A stretch of DNA of 53,605 nt, from NCBI GenBank assembly GCA_002104945.1, contig MCFH01000106.1:1-53605 (forward strand), written 5' to 3'. Below, in pieces: positions 11,301-21,546 of the stretch. This stretch comes from Piromyces finnis. Its lineage: Eukaryota > Neocallimastigomycota > Neocallimastigomycetes > Neocallimastigales > Neocallimastigaceae. The notes under the pieces are model-generated. The model saw only the letters and a list, made by a program, of their open reading frames with translations, did no database searches and had not been told where the DNA came from. Numbering within the stretch: position 1 is the stretch's first letter; every line of letters begins with the position of its first letter. The translations under genes and the position numbers were made by a program.

Positions 11301-12505
11301 CCATTTTGGTATTTCAAAAACTTTATCCTTGATTTCCCGTAACTACTGGTGGCCCAAAATGTATCAGGATGTTAAGGACTATGTCCGTTCTTGTGAGGTC
11401 TGCTGTCGTTCGAAATCCTCTAGACATAAACCTTACGGGTTATTATTCACTCTTCCTTTAGGTGAACGTCCCTGGTCTTCCATTGCTATGGATTTTATCA
11501 CTGACCTCCCCTCTTCTCGTGGATTTACCTGTATCTTCGTTGTCATTGATCGATTGACAAAAATGGCTCACTTTATCCCTTTTGAAAAAGTTCCCACTGC
11601 TGAACGTGCTGCCGAAGCTTTCATTAACAACGTCTTCAAACTTCATGGATGCCCTTCCGACATTGTTCTCGACCAAGGTTCTCAGTTCACTTCAAAGTTT
11701 TGGAAGAAATTCTTTGCTACCCTCAAGATTGATTTGAAATACTCTTCTGCTTATCACCACCAATCCAATGGCCAGACGGAGAGAGTGAACTCCGTTGTAG
11801 AACAATATCTACGCTGCTTCTCAAATTACAAAGGCACTAACTGGATCGAATACTTAAGCCTAGCTGAATTTAGTTACAATAATTCAGTTCAAGAATCTGC
11901 AAAACAAACACCCTTCTTCTTGAACTATGGTTTCCATCCTAATTTTAATCCAACAATTCCAACAACAAGTGAAGTTCCAAGAGCTGAAGAATACACAAAA
12001 GAATTAAAAGAAATTATCAGCACCCTCAAAAAAAACCTTTCGGAAGCTCAAAAGAAACAAGAACATTTCGCCAATAGACATAGACAACCAGGCCCGTCAT
12101 TCAAACCAGGAGAAAAGGTATGGTTAATCAATAATAATTTAGTTAAGGGAAATAAAAAATTCACCCCTCGGAAACTCGGTCCCTATGAAATTGAACAACA
12201 AATATCAGAAGTCTCATTCAAATTGAAACTCCCTGGTAACATGAAGATTGATCCGGTATTCCATAAATCATCTCTCGAGCCTTACTTCGAAGGGAAAAGT
12301 ACAAACCGAAAAGTTCAACCTCCACCACCTGTCATTATAAACGAAGAGGAGGAATACGAAGTAGAAGAAATTCTGGACAAAAGAAGACGCTATAACAAAA
12401 CTCAGTACTTGATCAAATGGAAAGGATATCCTATTTCAGAAGCCTCATGGGAACCCGAAGAAAATCTGAACTGTCCAGCAAAGCTAAGAGAATTCAACAA
12501 GACCC

Positions 12506-12510
<5 letters not shown>
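8311..12510 (+). CDS. Gag-Pol polyprotein of element 2
   Basis: A single frame of 1399 residues. Gag capsid region at about 1-180; CCHC zinc knuckle starting at residue 227 ([14 protein letters not shown]); protease with DSG near 295; RT with '[11 protein letters not shown]' and YIDD at 632-635; RNase H ('[10 protein letters not shown]', 'SDHRNLLF'); integrase with HHCC module near 990-1030 and DDE residues near 1061, 1120 and 1157; chromodomain near 1349-1395 with intact WKGYP. The chromodomain is thought to steer integration towards modified histones in related fungal elements. Gag and Pol are fused without a frameshift or stop, as in Tf1. The start is the first ATG after the primer site, 53 bases downstream. 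Confidence 0.96.

Positions 12511-12540
<30 letters not shown>
12509..12540 (+). repeat. 32-base A run after the element 2 stop codon
   Basis: Homopolymer of A that begins within the TAA stop of the gag-pol frame. Element 4 has a comparable run of 31 (T on the plus strand, 36034-36064) about 110 bases after its stop. It lies upstream of the polypurine tract and 3' LTR, so it is not the mRNA tail position of the element. Confidence 0.9.
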
Positions 12541-12542
<2 letters not shown>

Positions 12543-12594
12543 AATAATAATAAAATTAACTAATTTTCATTAATTTTTAGACACAAATGAGGGA

Positions 12595-12855
12595 ATATTA
12601 ATTTTTAGAATAAACTTAACCGATACCGTTTTGGCGAAGCTCCCATAGGGATTTACTGGACTTACAAGCGTACCAAGAACAAGTACTATCAAACGGCCAT
12701 ATTGGAACCTTGCCTATGAAACCTCTAGTACTTGTTGGACATACTTTAGTCTTGGCGCCAACCCGCCTTACATCAAAGTTACTCTACCAACCCCGACTTC
12801 GAACCCACAACCTTCTAGTTTATTGCCAACTACTCGACCATTGTACCACACCTTT
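12595..12855 (-). mobile_element. SINE-like segment with tRNA-like head
   Basis: A GC-richer stretch of about 260 bases in the 3' untranslated region of element 2. On the minus strand it starts with a tRNA-like head: an A-box match TGGTCGAGTAG (12840-12830) and a B-box-like GGTTCGAAGTC, about 40 bases apart. This is followed by about 180 bases of unique-looking body. A tRNA-derived head with an unrelated body is the layout of a SINE. I found no second copy in the window and no clear target duplication, so the class is inferred. Confidence 0.45.
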
Positions 12856-12935
12856 TAATTCTCATATGAAGTCAACTGCCTATTTAAAAAAAAAAAAAAA
12901 ATTATTAGCTTATAAATTCGTCTGGAATCCGAATT

Positions 12936-12948
12936 TAGAGGAGGAGCT
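12936..12948 (+). other. Polypurine tract of element 2
   Basis: AGAGGAGGAG-type purine run just before the 3' LTR at 12949; this is the expected plus-strand primer. The preceding sequence (TTCGTCTGG...ATCCGAAT) recurs before the 3' LTR of element 4 (35945-35965, minus), so the two elements share a conserved 3' end. Confidence 0.8.
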
Positions 12949-13318
12949 TGTAATGAGGTATATCTAATGATAAGGGTTAGACTAGAAAATCATTAAGGTT
13001 AGATTAATGAAAATTTCATAATTATGTTTTTATAACCAATCATTAAGTAATTAATTCACTTATCAAATTGTATTAAAAAAAAAAATAATTTTCATGTATA
13101 AAAGAGAGAATAAGAAAGATAAAATAGTTCTTTAGTGTTTTTATTAATAATTAATAAAAATTAGTTTTTTTTGTTTCGTCTTTAGTTTGATAATACACTG
13201 ACCTAGCGAGTTAGTCGTATTATAATAATAAATTTAATAAATAAACATTATTAAAAAAAATACATATATATTTGATACATTAGAGTGTGTGTGTTTATTA
13301 TTATAATATTTCGTTACA
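12949..13318 (+). repeat. 3' LTR of element 2 (family F)
   Basis: A 370-base partner of the LTR at 7882-8247, with the same TGTAATGAGG start and CGTTACA end. A few substitutions and small A-run and TA-repeat length changes separate the two. It is followed directly by the CCGGA target duplication. Confidence 0.96.
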
Positions 13319-13725
13319 CCGGAGAACATACCTGGATCTGGTACTTGAGTGATTGGAGTAGCAAAACGGCCTCTCATGATAACATCATGATCCAAATCAA
13401 ATCTTGTTGAAGTAGATTCATCATCTCTAAAGACAGTAGGTCTTGGAGTCGCTATCCTATCATAGTTGGTATGTAACAATGGTTGTTCATCTTCATTCTG
13501 AGCAGTTTGATTATTATTCGTATTAGTTAATACACCCATGATTTCATTCAAACGATTATTCACATCATTGGAAAAATTTTGAAAATCTTCACGGAAAACC
13601 AAATTTTCATTGATACCCTCAATGATATCCTTGGCAGTCTGAGTAGCATCCTCTCTTAGTTGGTTTACCTCGTCTGGGAAATTAGGAACCGGAGTGAACA
13701 TTCTAAAGTAGCCACTAAACAGCGG

Positions 13726-13736
13726 GTAAAGATTAT
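13726..13736 (-). other. Self-priming primer-binding site, element 1
   Basis: On the minus strand ATAATCTTTAC abuts the LTR-B end. It is complementary to the LTR-internal segment at 13978-13968 with one mismatch. It is a perfect 11-base match to the same segment in the other LTR-B copy (46916-46926). It lies about 25 bases upstream of the gag start codon. Confidence 0.78.
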
Positions 13737-14865
13737 TGTTAAGTTTTTGGGTTTGGTTATGCGGCCAGGTCAGAATGTTATTAATTATATAGTAAAAATG
13801 TTTTTTTAAGAAATTAAATTTAATTATAAAATAACACTTTAAACTTCCAAATGAAAAATGAAAAATTTATATTTACTTTAAAATAACTTTTTATAAATTT
13901 TTCTTTATTTAATAATAATAATATAAATGATATTATATTTAGTAACTATATAATTAAGATTATAACTATAGTCTTTACAAAGAATTAAAATCGAATTCAA
14001 TTCATTCTCTTTTATATTCTTTGTTCAGATTATTAAATTGATATTAATAAGAATAAAGTATTACATGTAATATATTAATAATATAATTAAATAAGTAATA
14101 AGATTGTTTGTTTGTTTGTTTGTCATGACATAAAATAAAATAAACATATGATTAATCATTTAAACATTTGATCCTAATTAGTAATTATAAAAACTATTCA
14201 ATTAATAATTCATCATTATTAATTGATATTAACATAACATATTTGTTATAATTAAATAATTATTATTTTAAAAATTATTTCTAATAAAACTTGCCGTTAA
14301 CATATTTTGTAATAATTAAGATTATTTGATTTATAGGTGTTAACTGTTACACCTAAATGGGTCTAGTTCTATTTTTAGTAACAGTCGTTATCATTAATTA
14401 AATTAATATAACTAAAATTCCTATTGATATATTTTTTATTTCCTCAAGGCATAAGAAATATTTATGATCCATACTTGATATCCTATTGATTTTAATTTAC
14501 CTATTAAAATCTTTAAATGATCATAACTTCCTTAAATGATCAGTTAGAAGGACCGCGATTGTACCAAATTGTAGCTTTCTTCCTAAGCTTTCCAATAAAC
14601 CTAGTTTCAAAACTATATTTAAAGGCGGTAGCGATCGTTTTTGGCGAGTTACGCCTTATTTCGTACTTGCTTATTTTTGGCTAAGGGTTATAGTGTATTG
14701 ATATTAAATTTTTGAAATCATAACCCTTTCACTGAATCAAAATTTAAAAGGTGACTTTTAAAAGTGTTTTAAAATAATTATTGAAATTATTTAATTATAA
14801 TTATTATGTTTAATTAATTATAGATATTATCTGAATTCGTTTTAAATCCAGTTAATATCTTCACA
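13737..14865 (-). repeat. 5' LTR of element 1 (family B)
   Basis: An LTR of about 1129 bases on the minus strand, starting TGTGAAGATATT (14865) and ending CTTAACA (13737). A second copy in inverted orientation lies at 46028-47166. It holds a GC-richer island near 14540-14700 and a TATA box (TATAAAAG, minus, 14016-14009) 38 bases before the predicted start at 13978. Its position just upstream of gag and the matching primer site assign it to element 1. Confidence 0.85.
13968..14016 (-). promoter_or_regulatory. LTR-B promoter: TATA box and predicted start
   Basis: TATAAAA on the minus strand at 14016-14010. The predicted transcript start segment is 13978-13968, inferred from complementarity to the adjoining primer site. 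The spacing of 38 bases agrees with the other four families. Confidence 0.65.
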
Positions 14866-14929
14866 AACAGAAGAAGTAGTTTAAAAAGTTGTAATATAAC
14901 TACCATTCCTTTATCATTACATCATACAA

Positions 14930-15290
14930 ATAATGAAATTATCTTAATGGTTAGTAACTAAGACGTTAGTCCAAATGTCTTGAGTTCGAGACTTTTAAAT
15001 TACTTTTTTTATTTATTTTTATTTTAATTTTTTATTTTGATTTTTTATCAACTCGAAATTCTTTGATTGGTTAAGAAATTTAAGTTGTAAAAAATCTTTT
15101 AGATTAATTTTAAAAATTTTTATATAAATACGAGTGGATTTTTCTAAATAATTTTAAAAAAATTGAGTTTTTATTAATTAATAAATTATTGTTAAACACT
15201 AACCTATTAAGTTAAAATTTGTGTGTTTTTAATAATAATTTCAAATATTAATAATTTTTTTTTTTTTTTTTTTTTTAACGGCATCAAATA
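14930..15290 (+). repeat. Diverged LTR of the D type (approximate ends)
   Basis: Plus-strand sequence resembling LTR-D of element 4 in the same order: hairpin TCTTAATGGTTAGTAACT with a B-box-like GAGTTCGAGAC; a TATATAAATACGAGTGGA promoter segment; GAGTTTTTATTAA start segment; then TTAAACACTAACC. It ends near a run of 22 T (15255-15276). No element body is attached. Confidence 0.6.
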
Positions 15291-15530
15291 TTTTTAAACT
15301 TTATTATTAATTTAATTAAAATTATAATACATGTTATAAAAAATTAAAATAAAATAAAATAATAAAAAATATGTTTAAATAAACGCAAATGAATAAAAAT
15401 TGGGTATAATGTATTCTAGTAATTTTTAAATTAAAGTAAGAAAGCCACTATTATACTAAAGTATAATAATTGTATTTGACTTCCAATGGGACATGGGACA
15501 CCGAGTCAACGACCAAAATTTTGTCATTTG
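15291..15530. other. AT-rich spacer
   Basis: No gene, RNA or repeat recognised. Short direct repeats of ATGGGACA occur at 15486-15540, at the edge of the frame that follows. Confidence 0.5.
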
Positions 15531-16014
15531 TCATGGGACAAAATTATGATCTCCATTGGTTGCGCTGGCCCTCCTGGCCTGTCTTACTGTTTCTTCAGCA
15601 TTGACGCTCTTGGATGTTGCTTCAAACCTTTTGAACATTGACCATTGCTGGCCAATAACAAAAGGCATGATTTTGGTTAGAAGTTCCGCTGTTACCGTCA
15701 AGAATGGTGTTTTTTCGCAAGTGCCCGATTGAGTCTGACTCTTGCAAAGTTCTTTCCATTCCCTTGAATTGCAATTGATATTGTTAAAACTTCTTCCCCC
15801 AAGAAGGAATTTAAATATTTTACTGCACACACTAGAATAATCATACACATTAATATTCACCTGATTATTAGAACTATTACTATTATTAACTAAATTACTA
15901 TATAAATTAGAATTATTATCTTCACTATTTCTATTACTACTATTATTACTACTATTGTTAAAATTATTATTATTATTATTATTGTCATTATTATTATTAT
16001 TATTATTATTATTG

Positions 16015-16070
<56 letters not shown>

Positions 16071-16071
16071 G

Positions 16072-16109
<38 letters not shown>

Positions 16110-16190
16110 GTCATTATTATTATTATTATTATTATTGCTATCTCTACTGATATCAACATCTTCATTATTATCTGAAGTGGCTAAATAAAA
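15531..16190 (-). CDS. Asn/Asp-rich hypothetical reading frame, 5' end missing
   Basis: Minus-strand frame open from about 16190 to the TGA at 15533-15531. The first part is inside an LTR-E fragment; then comes a short acidic stretch (SDNNEDVDISRDS), a long Asn tract punctuated by Asp, a Ser/Asn linker, and about 105 residues of ordinary composition with two closely spaced Cys (SQTQSGTCEK, ELCK). The last 270 bases are much GC-richer than the flanks, which supports real coding origin. There is no ATG in the frame and I do not recognise the family. It may be the 3' end of a host gene whose upstream exons were lost, or an expressed-gene fragment captured by a mobile element. Confidence 0.4.
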
Positions 16191-16456
16191 AATTCAATTT
16201 TCTTTCATAATTATTCTTTAAATTAATTAAAAATTACATAAAATGAATCCCGTGATAAAATACAATAAATATTTAATTTTTCGAATATTCGAACTTATTC
16301 TTTTTCGAATAAGTTCTATAAGTTTCTATAAGTCATAATTTAAATTGTTAAATAAATAATTTAAAATAAAATATAGATCAGGGTTTGAGTCAAACCCGAG
16401 TGATCTAGATTGATGTCTTAAATACTAACCATTAAGAAAATATTAATTTTCTAATA
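16164..16456 (-). repeat. LTR-E fragment (start half)
   Basis: Matches 44599-44880 in the same orientation: TCTGAAGTGGCTAAATAAAA through the tRNA-like module and the segment before the LTR start. It stops at the point just upstream of the LTR-E TATA box, where the Asn-rich frame begins. The last six or so bases of the LTR start (GTTACA on plus) are missing at 16456. Confidence 0.75.
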
Positions 16457-16530
16457 GATTCTGGTACACCACATTCAGAAAAATGCAATAAATCCATATA
16501 TTTGGTAAATGAAATAACCCTTATAATATA
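16450..16530 (+). pseudogene. Possible Ty1/copia protease fragment
   Basis: A short frame reading LIDSGTPHSEKC and then about 15 more residues, resembling the active-site region of a Ty1/copia protease (DSG.S.H). It is too short for certainty. It adjoins the broken LTR-E fragment, suggesting that LTR-E had landed in a copia element, as also seen at 34232. Confidence 0.35.
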
Positions 16531-19007
16531 TATGAATTTAAATATTTTTATTTAATAAATATATATAACGATAGTAATAATAAGAATGGTAAATTAAATT
16601 AATAACTTATAAATAATTTATTAAAGTAAAATAAACTTTTTATAATTTAATATAATGATGATAAAAATATAATTATATAAGGAAGAGAAATACGCGTATA
16701 TATATATATAAAAAAAAGGGAGTTTTTAGTTTTAATTAGTTTTAGTTAGTTTATATTAGTTATAAATAAAATAAAGATAAGGTGATAATAATAGAAGAAT
16801 AAATAATATTATTGTTAGATTTAGTGAAGGAATTAATAATAATATTAGTTTATTTTCTAAGATTATACCTATTTTTAAAACAAATAATAATATAAATAAT
16901 AATAAATAATACTTATAAATAATAAAATTTGTAATAAAATAATAAAGTAATATATAATAAAAATTATTCATCTAGAATATAAATTTGTTATTTATAACTG
17001 TTGTAGTGTCTTAAATAATAAATAAAAAGGTACTTATAATAAAATTCTGTACCAATTCTGTGTAAGAATTAATAATTATTTATTGAACAATTATTAATTC
17101 TTATTTAATTATTTTTTAATTATTAAATTAATTATTTATTTAAACTATTAGCATACATTCATTTAAATTACTATACACATTTATTTATATTAATATTAAT
17201 TATTCATTTACTTAATTTAAAATTTATTTAATTACTATATTAATTATTTATTTATTTAATTTAGTAATTTATTTAAAATGATAGTAAACATTCATTTATT
17301 TTATTAATTAATAATTTTTGTATTACATTTTATAAGAAACATTTTGTATTTTATTTTACGTTCGTATTTTATGTTTATGTATCGTATCTTGAAATAACTT
17401 ATAGAAACAATTAGAAGATATAAATAAATATTAGGACAATCGGGTATTAAGGTTTTTCCGAATTTTATTCGGTTTTACTTGATATTACGATGATTGATAT
17501 ATTAGTTATCAATCGAATATCTTTTCTGGTTTTCTTCTAGTCTTTTCTAAAAAGATTATTTGTTAAGATTAGAAATTCTTTATTAAACTTTAATTTATTA
17601 AAAAATTATAAATAAAAGAACTCTGGAATTCCACTAAAGAATCCAGAGTTATTATTATAAGAACTATTATAAGAAATAACCTTTATTTAAAACATTTTAA
17701 ATCAAATAACATTAAAGCTTTGTGTTGTTTATTATATTTCCTTATAATAAACTCTTATTTCAGATAAGTACAAAATTTTATTTATTTTAATTTCTTAGTT
17801 TAATAATATTAATTATTATTAAATTGTAGATAATAATTATTATTGTGAAATAAATTTAATTAATAAATAATTTTATTCATAAGGTTAACAAAGAGAAAAA
17901 GTTACATTGTAAATATTACAGTTATATAATGATATTTAAGGTCATGTGACCATAGAAAATAAAATAAAATAAATAAAAAATAACTTTCTCTACAACACGT
18001 AGACATTACGTTTACAACACTTTTAATACATGTTTGTGTTTTTATAAAATAGTCACGTGTGTAATAAATATATGATATAGATAAATAAAATTATGTGTCC
18101 ATAAATGTTCACAATTATTATATTATTATTATATAATATATATAATGATAATTATTACATTCTGATAAATAATGAAATTAATAAATGTAAAATTATTATT
18201 AAACCTGAATTTTAAGTTAACCCTAAAAGTAACTTAAAATAAGTTATAGTTTAATTAATTACTTTACCAAAATTCTAAAATAAAATTAATCCTAAACACT
18301 GCATATATTCTAATTATTGAAAGAAAATAATAAACTTTAATTAATCGAGATCAAAATATATAACTTTTGTTAAATTAATTATAAAATTAAATATTTAATA
18401 ACTTCGTTAGTAAATTACACTTTAAAAGTAAACAAATATAATAATCCATGTTATAAAATAATATAATTATACACTTTTATTAAAATATTAAAAATAGTTA
18501 TTACTTTAATTAATTGTAAAATAAACAATTTTTTATATTCTTTAACTTTTAATTATTTCTTTTATTTTTATTTTAATTACTTTTATTACTTTTATTGTAA
18601 ATAGTTATTAATTTTATTATTTTAATGTAAATAGTTTAAAATTAAAAGAAAATATAAATACATGTAGATATTCTTATTTTAATCATCATCATTATTATTA
18701 ACAAAAGAAATATTATATAACTTAGTTAATGTTTTTATAATTTTAATAATCACTTTTATAATTAAATAAATAAAATTTTAAATATTTAAATATTAGAAAA
18801 ATGAGTGTTTCTAATAAAACAATTTAGTGTTTTTTAATAAAACAATTTTATTAATTTTTATAAAAACAATTTTAAATTCTAATTCATATAACTTATATAG
18901 TTATAACTTAAGATATAATATAATAATCACTTTTTGGAGTAAAATTCAAAATTAAGATTATTATCAAATTATATCAATGGTCCTTCGAACCAGAGAATCA
19001 AAATAAG
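16531..19007. other. AT-rich region without genes; LTR-G pieces
   Basis: About 2.5 kb with no convincing frame. The only recognisable parts are pieces of repeat family G. 17844-17945 is inverted relative to 24935-25019, and 17990-18115 is direct relative to 24690-24810, so the two ends of that LTR are rearranged here. A 9-base-pair hairpin (17619-17627 with 17642-17650) is also present. The short frame at 16756-16971 has the composition of noncoding AT-rich DNA. Confidence 0.6.
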
Positions 19008-19573
19008 TGTAAAGATATCAAACGCCACAGATTGATATCTTTAATGTAACTTAAGCCATAAATATTATTGTTTAAGTTACACGAATTATATTACAGAAAA
19101 AGAAAATGGGACATAATTTATTTTTAATGTTTAACAAATAAATTAAAATTCTCAATTCAAATCCCTAGTTTTAGTATTGTTTTGTAATAGAAATAGACAT
19201 CTAGTATATAATTATTAAATGTTTAATATATCAATAATACATGGACACATATTCAAATTGAATAGTACTTAATTTGAATTGCCAATTGTATTTTACTAAA
19301 AATAGTTATAGTTTAAATATTTATTAATAATTAAGATTTTAGTGTAGATTTTAAATAATAATATATAAGAAATAAATAGTTATAATATAATATAAATGTA
19401 TTTAGGAAAAATATAAATAGAAGATATTTTTCATCATTTTATCGATGTAATTGTTATTAATAAAATTTCTATTATAATAAAAGATATTTTTAATAAAACA
19501 ATTTTATTTAAATCTTTAGTGTTATTGTAATAGAATAGATATCCTAATCTATTCTTTTTGTGTCGACTTTACA
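19008..19573 (+). repeat. 5' LTR of element 3 (family A)
   Basis: A 566-base LTR from TGTAAAG to CTTTACA, perfectly complementary termini. Compared with the solo LTR at 752 it lacks a stretch of about 40 bases early in U3 and has a different last 20 bases. Confidence 0.9.
19412..19457 (+). promoter_or_regulatory. LTR-A promoter: TATA box and predicted start
   Basis: TATAAATA at 19412-19419. Predicted transcript start segment GTAATTGTTAT at 19447-19457, placed by its exact complementarity to the primer site at 19574-19584. Spacing is 35 bases. Confidence 0.72.
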
Positions 19574-19584
19574 ATAACAATTAC
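19574..19584 (+). other. Self-priming primer-binding site, element 3
   Basis: ATAACAATTAC abuts the LTR end and pairs perfectly over 11 bases with 19447-19457; the twelfth base does not pair. No tRNA-type TGG start is present. Confidence 0.85.
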
Positions 19585-19906
19585 CTAACATACAAATAAG
19601 AGTACGTTAGGATATCTTGGATAACTACTGATATCTTTTGGAACTACCAGATATTTTGGATAACTACTGATATCTTTGTAAACTACCGGATATCTTGGAT
19701 AACTACTAGTGTCTTTGTGAGCTACCATTTTTATAAATTTATTCTATTATCTTGCTCGACACTGTAACATACAGAGAGAGTTTGAAGCAACGTTTTAGTA
19801 TAGATTTTTCTTTAGTTACTTTGAATTAAAAAAAAATTACTTGCTTGTAATAGTAGCAGGAAACAATCGGTAATCTTAATTTTTCATTTAGTGTCTAGTT
19901 GGTGAA
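19585..19906 (+). other. Leader of element 3
   Basis: Untranslated leader between the primer site and gag. It holds three imperfect copies of a roughly 30-base motif around GATATCTTGGATAACTACTG at about 19609-19710, a local tandem repeat of unknown role. Confidence 0.6.
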
Positions 19907-21322
19907 TTGGAGGAATTAATAAATATATTTGATAATTGGAATTTGGAGGAAATGACGGATAGAATGGAGAATGCTGCTGGGAATCATGGAAGTATTATTA
20001 ATGCTCCACCATTATTCACTGGTAGGCAAAGGGAATTAGATGGTTTCTTAACCAGAGTGGAATTGGTTTTCCGAACTCGACCGGCACTGTATAATACAGA
20101 TCGCGTCCGGGTTGACTTCGTTATTTCCTACTTCTCTGGGAAACCGTTGGAATGGGCTTCATCACTAATGCGGAATAATAGTGGAATATTAAACAATTAT
20201 GATGAATTTATAGATCGTTTGAGGGCTAATTTCGGATGTGACCGTTATGATACTGTTGTTGCGAATGGTAAATTAGACAACATCCGACAAAAAAAACTTG
20301 GATATGTTGTTGATTATATTACCGAGTTTCAAAGAATAAGCCAAAATTCAAACTTTAATGAAAGTGCAAAGATCTATATGTTTCTGAAAGGTTTAAACCC
20401 ACAGTTAAGAGAAAAGTTGGCTTTTGTTGAAACCAATCCAAATTCCATGGAACAGTTAATATCTTCAACAATTTTGGTTGAAGATATGATGAAAAGAAAT
20501 TCTTTAAGTGAATTCTATTTTAACAATAGGATTGCGGGAGATCCTATGGATGTTGATGTTTTTAAAATTAGTGCGGATAGGAAACGTAAGCGTTATATCA
20601 ACATTCAAGGATCCAACGGCCGTTATGAAAAGAGATCAAATAATTTTGAAAAAGAAAGAAAAAAGACTGTTTGTTTTCTTTGAAAGAAACCAGGACATTT
20701 GAAATTCAATTGTCCTAATAGAGTTAAACCAAAAAGAGTATTCCGGATTATTAAGGAAAAGACTCCTAGAATTGCTAATCCAAGGATTTATAAAGTGGGA
20801 GTCATGGATAGCAAAAAAGACGTAAATATTATTGATTTTTATTTAAGTACAAACAATATTCCGGAAGTTAAAGTTAGAGTGTTAGTTGATTCAGGATCCG
20901 AATTAAGTTTTATTAATCCTGAACTTGCTAAAGAAATTGGAATTCATTTTGAAACTGTTGAGCCTTTCCGAGTTTCAGGAGTTAACGATGGGATTTCTTG
21001 TGTAATGGAACGGAGTGAAAAGTGCATATTAAGATGTAGAAATCATTTTGAAACTATTCAATTATATAGTTTAAAGGTTCCTGGTGTCGACGTAATTCTT
21101 GGACTACCATGGATTAAAAAGCACAATCCTGAGGCTTTTTATGATTCCAAGAAAATCAATTTTAGTTCGGGATATTGCGCTAGACACTGTAATCATGGGA
21201 AAAGAAATAGAAAAAGTAAGAAGAAATCTAAGAAGGACGAATTAGACCATGAAGTCCTCGACAAAAGTATTATGAAAAAATCGGCTAAATCCATCGGTCT
21301 CTCGGATAATGCAAACACCTAG
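19907..21322 (+). pseudogene. Gag-protease of element 3 with nonsense codon
   Basis: One frame interrupted by TGA at 20681-20683. Before it lies a Ty3 Gag capsid region ('PLFTGRQRELDGFLTRVE', 'FQRISQNSNFNESAK'). The stop replaces the second Cys of the CCHC zinc knuckle: CFL, stop, KKPGHLKFNC. The frame goes on to a protease with active site 'LVDSGSELSF' near 20885. A second stop follows at 21320-21322. The printed start at 19907 is a TTG-type codon (TTG GAG GAA); a Met is available at 19951 (ATG ACG GAT), which I prefer. Confidence 0.85.
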
Positions 21323-21546
21323 ACTAATGAAGACAAGGAGTACGTTAAAGGACGCCTAGTAATAACTATTAATGATGAAGAAGACAGCGAAGATGACGGA
21401 GACAATTATAATAAAAAAGTTAAATGTATAATTAGTAAAATTAGTGAAACATGTAATGTAATAATAAATGTAATTATGAATGTAATGAAAATAGTCTTAG
21501 TTTAATAGAAACAAAGATTAAGAATAATGAATTAAATAAAGAAAAA

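Larger units (their letters stand above)
7882..13318 (+). mobile_element. Ty3/gypsy element 2 (LTR-F), complete insertion
   Basis: A complete element of 5437 bases with LTRs at 7882-8247 and 12949-13318, flanked by the 5-base target duplication CCGGA (7877-7881 and 13319-13323). It carries one uninterrupted gag-pol frame and sits inside the gag of element 1. The two LTRs differ by a handful of substitutions and short indels, so the insertion is fairly young but not brand new. Coding GC is clearly higher than in the surrounding DNA. All core catalytic motifs are intact, so it is the best candidate here for a functional copy. Confidence 0.96.
7243..13701 (-). pseudogene. Gag of element 1, split by element 2
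   Basis: The start codon is at 13701-13699 and the N-terminal part runs to 13319. After the 5437-base insertion the frame resumes at 7876 and stops at 7243. Removing element 2 and one copy of the CCGGA duplication leaves 1017 bases, exactly 339 codons, which confirms the two halves are one gene of 338 residues. The N-terminal half is acidic and helix-prone. The C-terminal half has the Ty3 Gag capsid pattern (AARNWYLAKYK, 'YIEEFRSLSQQFKWNE', 'FYNGLHPKYQEEI'). The tail is Asn-rich and lacks a visible CCHC zinc knuckle, unlike elements 2, 4 and 5. Confidence 0.88.
3433..14865 (-). mobile_element. Ty3/gypsy element 1 (LTR-B family), interrupted
   Basis: Minus-strand Ty3/gypsy element in the order 5' LTR (13737-14865), primer site (13726-13736), gag (13701-13319 continuing 7876-7243), protease (7228-6482), reverse transcriptase/RNase H (6528-4939), integrase (4905-3433). 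Element 2 is inserted in gag. No family B LTR is seen downstream of the integrase, so the 3' end is missing or lies outside the window beyond the palindrome. The reading frame is broken at three places, so the copy is unlikely to be autonomous as it stands. Confidence 0.85.

Noticed and set aside
12779-12853. A functional tRNA gene
   Set aside because: A- and B-box-like parts are there, but I could not fit a proper acceptor stem or anticodon arm; a tRNA-derived SINE head is the better reading.
15890-16188. Long poly-Ile and poly-Leu frames on both strands of the ATT-repeat tract
   Set aside because: They are other-frame readings of the AAT/ATT repeat; the only frame that connects to non-repetitive coding sequence is the Asn/Asp one on the minus strand.
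16756-16971. A 71-residue hydrophobic frame on the minus strand
   Set aside because: Only Ile, Leu, Tyr, Phe and Asn in AT-rich DNA, with no homology I recognise and no supporting context; expected by chance at this composition.
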